Origin: Aquimarina algicola
GTDB lineage: Bacteria > Bacteroidota > Bacteroidia > Flavobacteriales > Flavobacteriaceae
Assembly (NCBI RefSeq): GCF_006443095.1
Contig: NZ_VFWZ01000001.1
Coordinates: forward strand, 739,873-803,872
Direction of reading: 5' to 3'
Length of the DNA: 64,000 nucleotides
Of this stretch, positions 1 to 7,963 are shown one piece after another. The number at the start of each line of letters is the position of its first letter. Position 1 is the first letter of the stretch. Below the pieces are notes generated by a model, which was given only the letters and a program-made list of their open reading frames with translations, was not told the origin of the DNA and searched no databases. Position numbers and translations under genes: made by a program.

Positions 1-714
1 AATCAAAATAGCTATAGTATTGATTAAAGAACTTTCTTCTACTACTTTATTAAGATCAAATGGAACGCCAATTTGATCATATTTTGCTGCAAAATCTATA
101 CATGCGTGTAGTAATGCAATAGCATACATATTTTTGGTTCTCAACAAAATAGTTCCAAACATAACACCTATAAATGTTGCAAAGCCAATCTGGCCAAGTT
201 CCCCATAAATCCCTTTATTGAAATTTAACAAGTGTAATAGCCCAAATATTAGTGAAGAAACAAAAACAGCTATGAATATATTTTTTTTTGTTTTTGAAGT
301 ATTTTTAATTAAGTATGATTGTAGAAAACCTCTTAGCAATAACTCTTCAGAAAAGCCTATGGATAATGTATAAATTAAAAATAATACAAACTCAAAAGCG
401 GTGTACGAAGAAATATCTTCTAAATTAAACACATTAAAAACTACTAGATACAATGGGAAAATTAATAGTAACCAATTACTGTATTTTAAGTTTCCGAGGC
501 CTGCTAGGTTTTTAAGTTTAAATTTTCTAATTAAAAGCAGTGCCAATGTGATAAGCAATACATTGAAAATAATTTGAAAACTTATACCGGAAACATAAGA
601 ATTAATTCCATGATCAAACAGATTTTGTTTTAAAAATTCTCTAGCATACAAAAGAATTGACAATAAAATAATAAATAAGGTGACGACTAAAAATCGATTT
701 TTAGCTACTTTCAT
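1..714 (-). CDS. CPBP family intramembrane metalloprotease (C-terminus cut by window edge)
   Basis: The frame opens with ATG at 714 and is still open at base 1, so 238 codons are visible. The product is very hydrophobic, with about six membrane segments. It carries the hallmarks of the CPBP (Abi/CAAX protease) family: an EELLLRG motif (EExxxR) at about residue 118, then FGLLHLLN (FxxxH) near residue 153, and a late H-x3-D in LLHACIDF. In this family these residues bind zinc in the membrane. Substrates cannot be read from sequence; members include prenyl-protein proteases and bacteriocin self-immunity proteins. It starts 41 bases after the stop of the response regulator gene on the same strand and may be cotranscribed with it. 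Confidence 0.85.
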   Translation of the reverse strand, partial: MKVAKNRFLVVTLFIILLSILLYAREFLKQNLFDHGINSYVSGISFQIIFNVLLITLALLLIRKFKLKNLAGLGNLKYSNWLLLIFPLYLVVFNVFNLEDISSYTAFEFVLFLIYTLSIGFSEELLLRGFLQSYLIKNTSKTKKNIFIAVFVSSLIFGLLHLLNFNKGIYGELGQIGFATFIGVMFGTILLRTKNMYAIALLHACIDFAAKYDQIGVPFDLNKVVEESSLINTIAILI

Positions 715-755
715 AATGTTCGTTTTTTGATTGTGATTGATATATGATTGATAAA

Positions 756-1439
756 TTATTCTGCGATGCTGAAAGTGAGTCCTACTCCTCTAACACTTTC
801 TATACTAATGTTTTGATCTTTTTTAAAATATTTACGTAATCTGCTTATAAACACATCCATACTACGACCCGAGAAAAAATCATCATTACCCCAAACTTCT
901 TTTAATACATTTTCTCTCTTAATCATCATATTTTTATTCTTATACAAATATTGTATCAAAACCATTTCTTTATCAGTAAGTCTTTGAGTTTGATCTTCAA
1001 TATTTAATGTATGATTGATGGTATCAAATTCATAGTTTCCAATAGCAATGACATCTTTTACAGTTGGCGCTATATTTTTACTTCTTTTTATAATATTGTT
1101 TAATTTGAGAACAAGGATATCTGCTTCAAAAGGTTTGACGATATAGTCATCTGCACCAAGTTTTAATCCTTTTATTTTGTCTTCTTTCATTTTTTTTGCT
1201 GTCAAAAAAATAAATGGTGTATCCGGATTGATCTCTATAATTTTTTCAGCTAGTGTAAACCCATCTATTTTTGGCATCATGACATCATAAACACAAATAT
1301 CAAAACTTGAATTTTTAAATAACTCTAATGCCTCTCCTCCATCTTTTGCCCAAGAAACTTTGTACTCATGAAGTTCTAGATATTGTTTTAAGATACTTCC
1401 AAAATCAAAATCATCTTCTGCTAATAAAATGTGTTTCAT
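756..1439 (-). CDS. OmpR/RprY-like response regulator
   Basis: This is a two-domain DNA-binding response regulator of 227 residues. The N-terminal receiver has the acidic pair D9/D10, the phospho-acceptor D52 in YDVMMP, T80 and K102 (IVKPF). A winged-helix output domain of the OmpR class fills about residues 130-225, with the typical SGRSMDVFISRLRKYF recognition-helix region. It starts 3 bases after the stop of the sensor kinase gene, so the two form a cognate operon. The pair resembles RprX/RprY of Bacteroides; that name is by similarity only. The regulon is unknown. Confidence 0.93.
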   Translation of the reverse strand: MKHILLAEDDFDFGSILKQYLELHEYKVSWAKDGGEALELFKNSSFDICVYDVMMPKIDGFTLAEKIIEINPDTPFIFLTAKKMKEDKIKGLKLGADDYIVKPFEADILVLKLNNIIKRSKNIAPTVKDVIAIGNYEFDTINHTLNIEDQTQRLTDKEMVLIQYLYKNKNMMIKRENVLKEVWGNDDFFSGRSMDVFISRLRKYFKKDQNISIESVRGVGLTFSIAE

Positions 1440-1442
1440 ATT

Positions 1443-2837
1443 TTAATGTATTGGAATTGTTATAGTAAATGTTGTTCCTTGATGTATTATACTATCTACC
1501 TTTATTTTTCCTTGATGAGCCTTAACTACTTGTTGAGTATAAAACAGCCCCAAACCAAGTCCTTTTATTTCATGTACATTACCTTTTGAAACTCTATAAA
1601 ATTTTTCAAAAATTTGACTTTGTTCTTTAGGTTCAATTCCTGCTCCATTGTCCTGTATTTTTATTTCATAGATATTATTCTTTAAAGAAGTATTTACCTT
1701 TATTTTAACCCTATCTCCTCCATATTTTACGGCATTATCCATGATATTAAACAAAGCTGTTGTAAACAGAAATCTATCGATATTAAGCAACACTTCTTTT
1801 GGTTCAATATGAGTGCTAATTTTAAATTCTTTTTGTTTAATGGATAATTTAAAATCTTCAATAACTTCTTTGAAGTAATCATTATCCAGAATTTTTTGTG
1901 GATTCAAAGACAATCTTTCAGCACTAAGTGTATTATTTAAAACTTGATCAATAATATTTTGTAATCTATTATTTTGCCTATCTACAATATCCAATGTATT
2001 AGAATATAGCTCGGGCGAGTTTTTAATGTTTTCATTCCTCAAACTTTTTGATGCAATACCTAATGTAGCCAGAGGTGTTTTTAGTTCGTGTGTTATATTA
2101 TTAATAAAGTCATTACGTATATCTGCGATTTTCTTTTGTTTTATTACAGTAGTAATAGAATAAAATAGTAGTACTATTACAAAAACCAGTAACAGTATAG
2201 AAAAAGAAAATATTCCTATCATCTGTCCCAAAACGATCTGTTTCCAATCCTTTATACTAACTTGATCTTCAGTTCGAATTTCTAAGTTAAATTTTGAAGG
2301 AATCAAATCATTTCCTTTCTTTTCTTCATAATCTTGCTCTGTAAACCACCTGGCTCTACTAACGACTATACTATCTTTATCAAAAAAATTTTCTCCAAAT
2401 AAAAAATAATAATCATTCTCATTTTTATAAAAAATAGTGTCACGTTGATCATTATCATATAATACAATGCTTCTTATAATTTTTTTATATTCTACTTCAT
2501 ATTCTAAATTGGCATTACTTATTTTATTTTGATAGTATTCTTTAAAAGCTGTGTTAAGAGAATCTGTAAATGGTTCAAACTTTTGTATTGTCTCACTCTT
2601 TAAAATTTTATTCTTTTTATAATTTGTAATATTCTCTACCAAATTCTCATACCAATGTTCTGATAAAGAATCGATTTTTTCTGTTTTTATAATATCAGAA
2701 ACAATCTCTTTGCTTTCTTTTATAAAAGCTTCTTTTTTTAATTGATATGAATTGTATATTAAATATCCTTGAATACCCGAAAGTGCAAGTAGTACAAAAA
2801 TAGATGTGATAATAAGTATATTTATTTTGCTTTTCAT
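1443..2837 (-). CDS. Sensor histidine kinase, partner of the downstream response regulator
   Basis: This is a membrane kinase of 464 residues. A membrane segment at about 7-29, a periplasmic sensor region at about 30-200 with no recognised fold, and a second membrane segment at about 203-230 precede the kinase core. The phospho-acceptor is H250 in NITHELKTPL (HisKA). The ATP-binding domain has the N box around N368 (NIMDNAVKYGG), the G1 box DNGAG at 396-400 and the G2 box GLGLGLF near 426. It is the first gene of a two-gene operon with the response regulator. The large periplasmic domain suggests an envelope or extracytoplasmic signal, which is inference. Confidence 0.93.
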   Translation of the reverse strand: MKSKINILIITSIFVLLALSGIQGYLIYNSYQLKKEAFIKESKEIVSDIIKTEKIDSLSEHWYENLVENITNYKKNKILKSETIQKFEPFTDSLNTAFKEYYQNKISNANLEYEVEYKKIIRSIVLYDNDQRDTIFYKNENDYYFLFGENFFDKDSIVVSRARWFTEQDYEEKKGNDLIPSKFNLEIRTEDQVSIKDWKQIVLGQMIGIFSFSILLLVFVIVLLFYSITTVIKQKKIADIRNDFINNITHELKTPLATLGIASKSLRNENIKNSPELYSNTLDIVDRQNNRLQNIIDQVLNNTLSAERLSLNPQKILDNDYFKEVIEDFKLSIKQKEFKISTHIEPKEVLLNIDRFLFTTALFNIMDNAVKYGGDRVKIKVNTSLKNNIYEIKIQDNGAGIEPKEQSQIFEKFYRVSKGNVHEIKGLGLGLFYTQQVVKAHQGKIKVDSIIHQGTTFTITIPIH

Positions 2838-2913
2838 TTCTTAAGACGGCTTTATAATAAACCTAAGGTATTTAATAAAATTATCTATTCGCTTTTTGAT
2901 TGATGAACAGTAT

Positions 2914-2921
2914 CAAATGTA
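2914..2921 (-). promoter_or_regulatory. Candidate -7 box for the kinase/regulator operon
   Basis: Read on the minus strand this is TACATTTG, a perfect match to the Bacteroidota TAnnTTTG element, 77 bases upstream of the kinase ATG. I see no convincing TTG at the expected upstream distance, so it may be chance. Confidence 0.3.
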
Positions 2922-3032
2922 AACCAAAACATGTTTTAATTCGTCGAATATTAGACTGTTAACCCTGCATTAACCTAAATAAATCCGATCATGACACTAA
3001 AATTAAATATTTAGGACGTTTATGTTAATAAA

Positions 3033-3059
3033 TTGGCTTAGGATTAATTATTACATTTG
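3033..3059 (+). promoter_or_regulatory. Candidate promoter for the UbiA-like/maf operon
   Basis: TTG at 3033-3035 is followed after 16 bases by TACATTTG at 3052-3059, a perfect TAnnTTTG box. This predicts a start of transcription about 20 bases before the ATG at 3085. The spacer is one base shorter than the usual 17-23. Confidence 0.5.
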
Positions 3060-3084
3060 CTATCTAAATTAACCGATTATTTTC

Positions 3085-3990
3085 ATGCTACCCTATCTCA
3101 AATTAGTTAAATTCAACAATCTTGTCATTATAGCTATTGCTCAATTATGTATTAAATACGGACTTTTTGAACCCTTTAATATTGCTATTACGTTAAATGG
3201 TTTAGGAATTTCGATTTTGATACTTGCAACTATTTTTATTGCTGCTGCTGGTAATATTATTATAGAAATTTACAATCAAAATTCGGGAGAAAATACTAAT
3301 TCACTATTGTATAATTCTATCACAGAAAAATCTGCAAATCGTCTTTTTATCATCTTTAACGTACTTGGGGTAATTTTAGGGTTTTACTTGTCTAATTTAG
3401 TCGGTAAATCTGGATTTGCTGCTTTATTCATAATAGTTTCTGGTGTTTTCTATATTTATGCTTCTTACCTAAAAGAAATAATAGTAGTTAGAAATCTTGT
3501 CATAGCTATCCTAGCAGCTTTATCTCTATTAGCCGTTGGACTTTTTGATCTATTACCTGCAATCACACCAAAAAATAGAGCGTCGCAAATCGTTATTTTT
3601 TCTATAATTTTAGATTACTCAATTTTCACTTTTATTATTGTATTGCTACGAGAGGTTTTAAAAGACTGTATTTCTATTAATAAAGATCATAACAACGGTA
3701 TAAGAACAATCCCTATAGCTCTCGGAAAAGAACGAACAATAAAAGTAATTGGTGTATTAATCTTAATACCAATGGCATGTGTAGTCTATTATATATACTC
3801 ATACCTTTTTACAAATACCAAAGCAATCATTTTTGTATTACTTACCATCATACTCCCTTTATTATATTTCATGATAAAAAGTTTAAGTCATCATTCAGAA
3901 AAACAATTAATAACACTATCCTTGCTTTTAAAAATAGTATTAATTACATCATCAGTCTCGTTATTACTTTATCAATTTATCTTATTATAA
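3085..3990 (+). CDS. UbiA-family prenyltransferase homologue with degenerate Asp-rich motifs
   Basis: A membrane protein of 301 residues with about eight to nine helices. The position next to maf and the overall sequence fit the flavobacterial family usually called geranylgeranylglycerol-phosphate geranylgeranyltransferase (UbiA superfamily). Members normally have two Asp-rich, Mg-diphosphate-binding motifs. The first (usually GxIINDxYDxxxD) reads GNIIIEIYNQNSGE here, so its aspartates are gone. The second keeps only part of the pattern, LREVLKDCISINKD followed by GIRTIPIALGKE. Fold membership is fairly sure. Prenyltransferase activity is doubtful. It ends one base before maf starts, so the two are surely cotranscribed. 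Confidence 0.75.
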   Translation: MLPYLKLVKFNNLVIIAIAQLCIKYGLFEPFNIAITLNGLGISILILATIFIAAAGNIIIEIYNQNSGENTNSLLYNSITEKSANRLFIIFNVLGVILGFYLSNLVGKSGFAALFIIVSGVFYIYASYLKEIIVVRNLVIAILAALSLLAVGLFDLLPAITPKNRASQIVIFSIILDYSIFTFIIVLLREVLKDCISINKDHNNGIRTIPIALGKERTIKVIGVLILIPMACVVYYIYSYLFTNTKAIIFVLLTIILPLLYFMIKSLSHHSEKQLITLSLLLKIVLITSSVSLLLYQFILL

Positions 3991-3991
3991 T

Positions 3992-4579
3992 ATGTTAAAA
4001 GATTTATTACGTAATCACAGAATTATACTGGCTTCGGGTTCTCCAAGAAGACAACAGTTTTTTAAAAACCTAGGACTAGATTTTGAAATACAAGTAAAAG
4101 AAGTAGAAGAAATTTATCCCAAACATCTAAAAGCAGAAGAGATCTCGGATTTTCTTGCTTTATTAAAGTCAAAAGCGTTTACCGGGCTGAACACTAATGA
4201 TATTCTAATCACTAGTGACACTATAGTTTGGCACGATGATAAAGCATTAGGCAAACCTAAAAACCTTGATCATGCAAAAGAAATTATTGCAAAATTATCA
4301 GGAGATACACATCAAGTTATAACATCTGTATGTTTCAAAACATCTTTGAAAACCGAAATTATCAATCAATCCACAAAAGTTACATTCAAAGATTTATCAA
4401 AAAATGAAATAGACTATTATGTAGAGACTTATAAACCTCTCGACAAAGCAGGAGCATATGGCATACAAGAATGGATTGGATATATCGGAATTTCTAATAT
4501 CGAAGGAAGTTATTTTAATGTCATGGGGCTACCTACTCATCTTGTTTATGAAACGTTAACAAAGCTTGCCAACTCCTAG
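3992..4579 (+). CDS. maf: Maf family nucleoside triphosphate pyrophosphatase
   Basis: At 195 residues it has the normal length for Maf/YhdE enzymes. These hydrolyse non-canonical or modified nucleoside triphosphates (dTTP, UTP and modified pyrimidines in the YhdE branch) to monophosphates and act as housekeeping enzymes. The signature LASGSPRR lies at residues 13-20, the catalytic aspartate is in ITSDT (D76), followed by LGKP (K88), and the C-terminal DKAGAYGIQE block is at 151-160. The ATG follows the upstream stop after one base. The exact substrate cannot be decided by eye. Confidence 0.92.
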   Translation: MLKDLLRNHRIILASGSPRRQQFFKNLGLDFEIQVKEVEEIYPKHLKAEEISDFLALLKSKAFTGLNTNDILITSDTIVWHDDKALGKPKNLDHAKEIIAKLSGDTHQVITSVCFKTSLKTEIINQSTKVTFKDLSKNEIDYYVETYKPLDKAGAYGIQEWIGYIGISNIEGSYFNVMGLPTHLVYETLTKLANS

Positions 4580-4688
4580 TTTTATTGTAATTTGTTAAAC
4601 AAAAATTAAGAAACTCTATTGTATATTGAATTAGGTATGTATTGCCTTACAAATACTCAACAAAAAGGGTTATTTTAAAATAAAAATT

Positions 4689-5618
4689 ATGAAAAAGCTA
4701 GTAGGAATCATTGTATTACTGGGTATTATAATATGTATTGCATGTAGTAATATAAAAGCAGACGAGTCTAATCCAAAAAGTAAAACCATAGCAGAAAACA
4801 AAGTGCCTGCTAAGGTTCTTTCTGAAAAATTTAAAAAATATTGGTATTCTGGTAATGCGGAGATTACCTCATATGCATTAGAACAGGCACGCTATGGTGA
4901 AATAAGAAAAGGAACCTCTGTACTTATTTTTGTAACAGAAGATTTTTTACCAAAAGAACAAGTAAAAGCTGATTCTCAAAATAAAAAAAACATTCCGGTT
5001 CTTAAGTTAAATGCCACAAAAAAGTTTGCAACAGGAATTTACCCTTATTCTATAATGCAAAGTACATTTTATCCCGTTGCGGATAATCAACATGCCGTAA
5101 AAGTATCTAGTTCTATGCAAGAGTGGTGTGGTCACGTATATGCTCAACTTAATAATCGAGAGCAATTTGAAGTAATTTCACATTCTTATTTTCAAGGAGA
5201 AGCAGACGAAGAATTCAAGATCGATAAAACTATACTCGAAAATGAACTCTGGACCAAAATTAGAATCAATCCAAAAGAGCTACCTCAAGGCGATCTCAAT
5301 ATTATTCCTTCTTTTGAATTTACACGATTAAGGCATAAACCTATTAAAGCTTATAAAGCAAAAGCATCTATTGTAAAAGAAGAAGAAACCAGCACTTATA
5401 CAATCAATTATCCCGAGCTTAAAAGAACTTTAAATATTACTTTCAACAATACTTTTCCTCATGAGATTGAAGGTTGGACAGAATCATTTGTAAGTGGATT
5501 TGGCTCAAATGCAAAAGAGCTTACTACAAAAGCTACCAAAATAAAAAGAATAAAATCTTCATATTGGAATAAAAACAGTAATAAAGACGAAGTTCTTAGA
5601 GAAGAGCTAGGATTATAA
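4689..5618 (+). CDS. Conserved flavobacterial lipoprotein of unknown function
   Basis: A 309-residue exported protein. The N-terminus is a short hydrophobic signal ending in ICIAC at residues 15-19, compatible with lipidation at C19, although Cys at -3 is unusual. The mature part is rich in charged beta-like segments and shows no motif I recognise. Genes of this type often follow maf in flavobacteria and are sometimes mislabelled septum formation inhibitor; nothing in the sequence supports that label. A 109-base gap separates it from maf and 24 bases lie before the PCD gene, with which it may share a transcript. Confidence 0.75.
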   Translation: MKKLVGIIVLLGIIICIACSNIKADESNPKSKTIAENKVPAKVLSEKFKKYWYSGNAEITSYALEQARYGEIRKGTSVLIFVTEDFLPKEQVKADSQNKKNIPVLKLNATKKFATGIYPYSIMQSTFYPVADNQHAVKVSSSMQEWCGHVYAQLNNREQFEVISHSYFQGEADEEFKIDKTILENELWTKIRINPKELPQGDLNIIPSFEFTRLRHKPIKAYKAKASIVKEEETSTYTINYPELKRTLNITFNNTFPHEIEGWTESFVSGFGSNAKELTTKATKIKRIKSSYWNKNSNKDEVLREELGL

Positions 5619-5642
5619 AACACATTCAAATTAAATTAAAAG

Positions 5643-5933
5643 ATGACAAAACTATCTCCATCAGAAATAGAACAAAAGCTCAGTGAAATAGATGGGTGGG
5701 AGTACCAAGAAAATGCTATTCATACTACATTCGAATTTAATGACTTCAAAGATGCATTTTCAGTAATGACAAGAATCGCTTTTGAGGCCGAAATACAACA
5801 ACATCATCCAGAATGGTCAAATGTATACAACAAATTACAAATTAGTCTTTCTACTCATGATTCTGGAGGAGTTACAGAAAAAGACTTTACTCTAGCCAAA
5901 ACAATAGAAGAAATTGTTGCCGCAGAATCCTAA
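5643..5933 (+). CDS. Pterin-4-alpha-carbinolamine dehydratase
   Basis: At 96 residues it has the usual size for PCD/PhhB enzymes, which dehydrate 4a-hydroxy-tetrahydropterin formed by aromatic amino acid hydroxylases. The active-site block QQHHPEWSNVYN (H54, H55, P56) and the downstream THDSGGVTEKD with H72 and D81 are intact. No phenylalanine hydroxylase is in the window. It may instead act in Moco or folate-related pterin recycling; its role here cannot be decided. Confidence 0.9.
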   Translation: MTKLSPSEIEQKLSEIDGWEYQENAIHTTFEFNDFKDAFSVMTRIAFEAEIQQHHPEWSNVYNKLQISLSTHDSGGVTEKDFTLAKTIEEIVAAES

Positions 5934-5978
5934 TAGAGTAATATATTTATAAACTACAATTAAGTATTATACAAACAT

Positions 5979-6009
5979 TTGTCAAAAACGGTGTTTCTAC
6001 TTATGTTTG
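5979..6009 (+). promoter_or_regulatory. Candidate promoter for yebC
   Basis: TTG at 5979-5981, a 20-base spacer and TATGTTTG at 6002-6009 match the flavobacterial TTG-N17-23-TAnnTTTG consensus. The ATG at 6041 would follow a leader of about 25 bases. Confidence 0.6.
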
Positions 6010-6040
6010 TATTTAGATTTTTAACAAATTAGCATACTAT

Positions 6041-6766
6041 ATGGGAAGAGCTTTTGAATTTAGAAAAGCACGTAAAATGAAGCGTTGGTCTGCAATGGCC
6101 AAAACTTTTACGAGATTAGGTAAAGACATCGTTATGGCGGTTAAAGAAGGAGGGCCAGATCCTGATTCTAATTCTAAGTTGAGGGCAGTAATACAAAATG
6201 CCAAGGCAGCCAATATGCCTAAAGATAATATCGAACGCGCCATTAAAAGAGCTTCAGACAAAAATCAAGGTGATTATAAAGAAGTGCTTTTTGAAGGTTA
6301 TGCCCCTCATGGAATTGCTATATTGGTAGAAACTGCAACAGACAACAACAATAGAACAGTTGCAAATATTAGATCATATTTTAATAAATGTGACGGTAAT
6401 TTAGGAACTTCTGGCTCTGTAGAATTTATGTTTGACCATACCTGTAACTTTCGAATTAATGGTGAAGGTATTGATCCTGAAGAGCTAGAGCTTGAATTTA
6501 TTGATTTTGGAGCAGAAGAAGTTTTTAAAGACGATGACGGGATTTTAATTTATGCTCCATTTGAAAGTTTTGGAACGATACAAAAAGAATTAGAAAGTAG
6601 AGAAATTGAAATTCTTTCTTCTGGTTTTGAACGTATCCCACAAGTCACAAAAAAAATAACTCCGGAACAAGCTGCAGATGTAGAAAAATTATTAGAAAAA
6701 ATTGAAGAAGATGACGACGTCCAAAATGTGTATCACACCATGGAAGAATCTTCGTCTGATGCATAA
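6041..6766 (+). CDS. yebC: YebC/PmpR family protein
   Basis: 241 residues, the usual length of this family. The N-terminus MGRAFEFRKARKMKRW and the block GGPDPDSNSKLRAVIQNAK are characteristic. YebC proteins have been described as DNA-binding transcription regulators and, more recently, as factors that help ribosomes pass proline-rich stretches (TACO1 in mitochondria). The C-terminus is acidic (EEDDDVQNVYHT). It has its own promoter and a strong terminator, so it looks monocistronic. Confidence 0.93.
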   Translation: MGRAFEFRKARKMKRWSAMAKTFTRLGKDIVMAVKEGGPDPDSNSKLRAVIQNAKAANMPKDNIERAIKRASDKNQGDYKEVLFEGYAPHGIAILVETATDNNNRTVANIRSYFNKCDGNLGTSGSVEFMFDHTCNFRINGEGIDPEELELEFIDFGAEEVFKDDDGILIYAPFESFGTIQKELESREIEILSSGFERIPQVTKKITPEQAADVEKLLEKIEEDDDVQNVYHTMEESSSDA

Positions 6767-6792
6767 ATAATTTCAATTTTAGTAAATAAATT

Positions 6793-6825
6793 AAAAAGGG
6801 TTACAGAATATGTTAACCCTTTTTT
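6793..6825 (+). terminator. Rho-independent terminator after yebC
   Basis: An 11-bp perfect stem (6793-6803 with 6814-6824) with a 10-base loop and a run of T follows 26 bases after the yebC stop. Confidence 0.75.
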
Positions 6826-6869
6826 GTTATAATTTACAAAGCTTGTCGACTAAATTAAAAATTCATGGT

Positions 6870-7379
6870 ATGAGACAATCACTTTTTTATATCTTAATGA
6901 TCTTTCAAGGAATGGTATATAGCCAACAAATGAATAATCAATTACTAAGTGAAATCATACATAAACATGCAGATACAATAAATGGAGAAACAGGCAATTG
7001 GAAATTTATTCATCAAAATGTCTTAATGATTTGTGTTACTGATGAGCAGAATAACAGAATGAGAATAATCTCTCCTATTACTGAGTCCAAAAATCTTGAT
7101 GAAGACTTATTATTGGATACTCTCACTGCAAATTTTCATTCTGCTCTGGATGTAAAATATGCAATATCAAATGGTATTTTATGGTCTGCTTATGTTCATC
7201 CCTTAAAAGAGCTTACTCCTGAGCAAGCTGAAGATGCAATATCTCAGGTTTATTATGCTGCCAAGACATTTGGCACAACTTTTTCTAGTACAAAACTTAT
7301 ATTTGGTGGTAAGAGTATTAATGCACAAGAAAATGACCAAAAATTAGAACCAGAAGAAAAAAAATTGAAAAGATTCTAA
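6870..7379 (+). CDS. Small exported protein, possibly YbjN/CesT-like fold
   Basis: 169 residues from the ATG at 6870. A longer frame from 6810 exists but begins inside the yebC terminator, and the shorter start gives a clean signal peptide (about residues 1-18, ending in VYSQ). The mature part, with TGNWKFIHQNVLMICVTDE and a closing helix LTPEQAEDAISQVYYAAK, recalls YbjN or type III chaperone-like folds, seen in several small stress-related proteins. That resemblance is weak and no function is claimed. Its stop codon abuts the stop of the opposite acyltransferase gene. Confidence 0.65.
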   Translation: MRQSLFYILMIFQGMVYSQQMNNQLLSEIIHKHADTINGETGNWKFIHQNVLMICVTDEQNNRMRIISPITESKNLDEDLLLDTLTANFHSALDVKYAISNGILWSAYVHPLKELTPEQAEDAISQVYYAAKTFGTTFSSTKLIFGGKSINAQENDQKLEPEEKKLKRF

Positions 7380-7937
7380 CTAATCATCAACGTCAAAGCT
7401 ATATTTTGCAACTTTACCTTTTACTCCTTTAAAAAAACTATACATTAATTTAAGGTCTTTATTTATATCATTAGTTGGATAAAAAGGTTTTGAAATCACA
7501 TTTTGCTTTTTTCCAAAATCAAACGTAACCATTATAATAGGAACAGCAGCTTTTTGAGCAATATGATAAAAACCTGTTTTCCATTCACTCACTTTTTTTC
7601 TAGTTCCTTCTGGAGCTATTGTTAATCTTAACTCATCTCTTTTTTTAAAAAGTTCAGCAATAGCCTCAACTTTGTTTTGTCCAGGAGTTCTGTCAAGAGC
7701 TATTCCTCCTACTTTTGTCAAATACCAACCCATTGGCCATTTGAACAGTTCTTTTTTACCCAAAAAGCTTATTTTGATCCCTGCTAATTGTCTAATAAGC
7801 AACCCTATATAAAAGTCATGCCAACTGGTGTGTGGTACTACTACTACTACACATTTTTTTACAGTTTCTGCACTAAAATCACCAATGAGTTTCCACCCCA
7901 AAATTTTATGGTATATAAATGAGGATATTGCTTTCAT
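7380..7937 (-). CDS. PlsC-like 1-acyl-sn-glycerol-3-phosphate acyltransferase family protein
   Basis: 185 residues. The acyltransferase motif I is HTSWHD (H36-x4-D41), motif II includes GGIALDR, and motif III is APEGTR. Members transfer acyl chains to lysophospholipids or related acceptors at the membrane. The protein is shorter than a typical PlsC and has only weak N-terminal hydrophobicity, as in the flavobacterial branch of this family. It begins 26 bases after the KdsB-KdnB fusion on the same strand. An operon with a lipopolysaccharide gene makes a role in outer-membrane lipid remodelling plausible, but the acceptor is unknown. Confidence 0.85.
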   Translation of the reverse strand: MKAISSFIYHKILGWKLIGDFSAETVKKCVVVVVPHTSWHDFYIGLLIRQLAGIKISFLGKKELFKWPMGWYLTKVGGIALDRTPGQNKVEAIAELFKKRDELRLTIAPEGTRKKVSEWKTGFYHIAQKAAVPIIMVTFDFGKKQNVISKPFYPTNDINKDLKLMYSFFKGVKGKVAKYSFDVDD

Positions 7938-7963
7938 AACATAAAATGAAGTGAATACATGAA

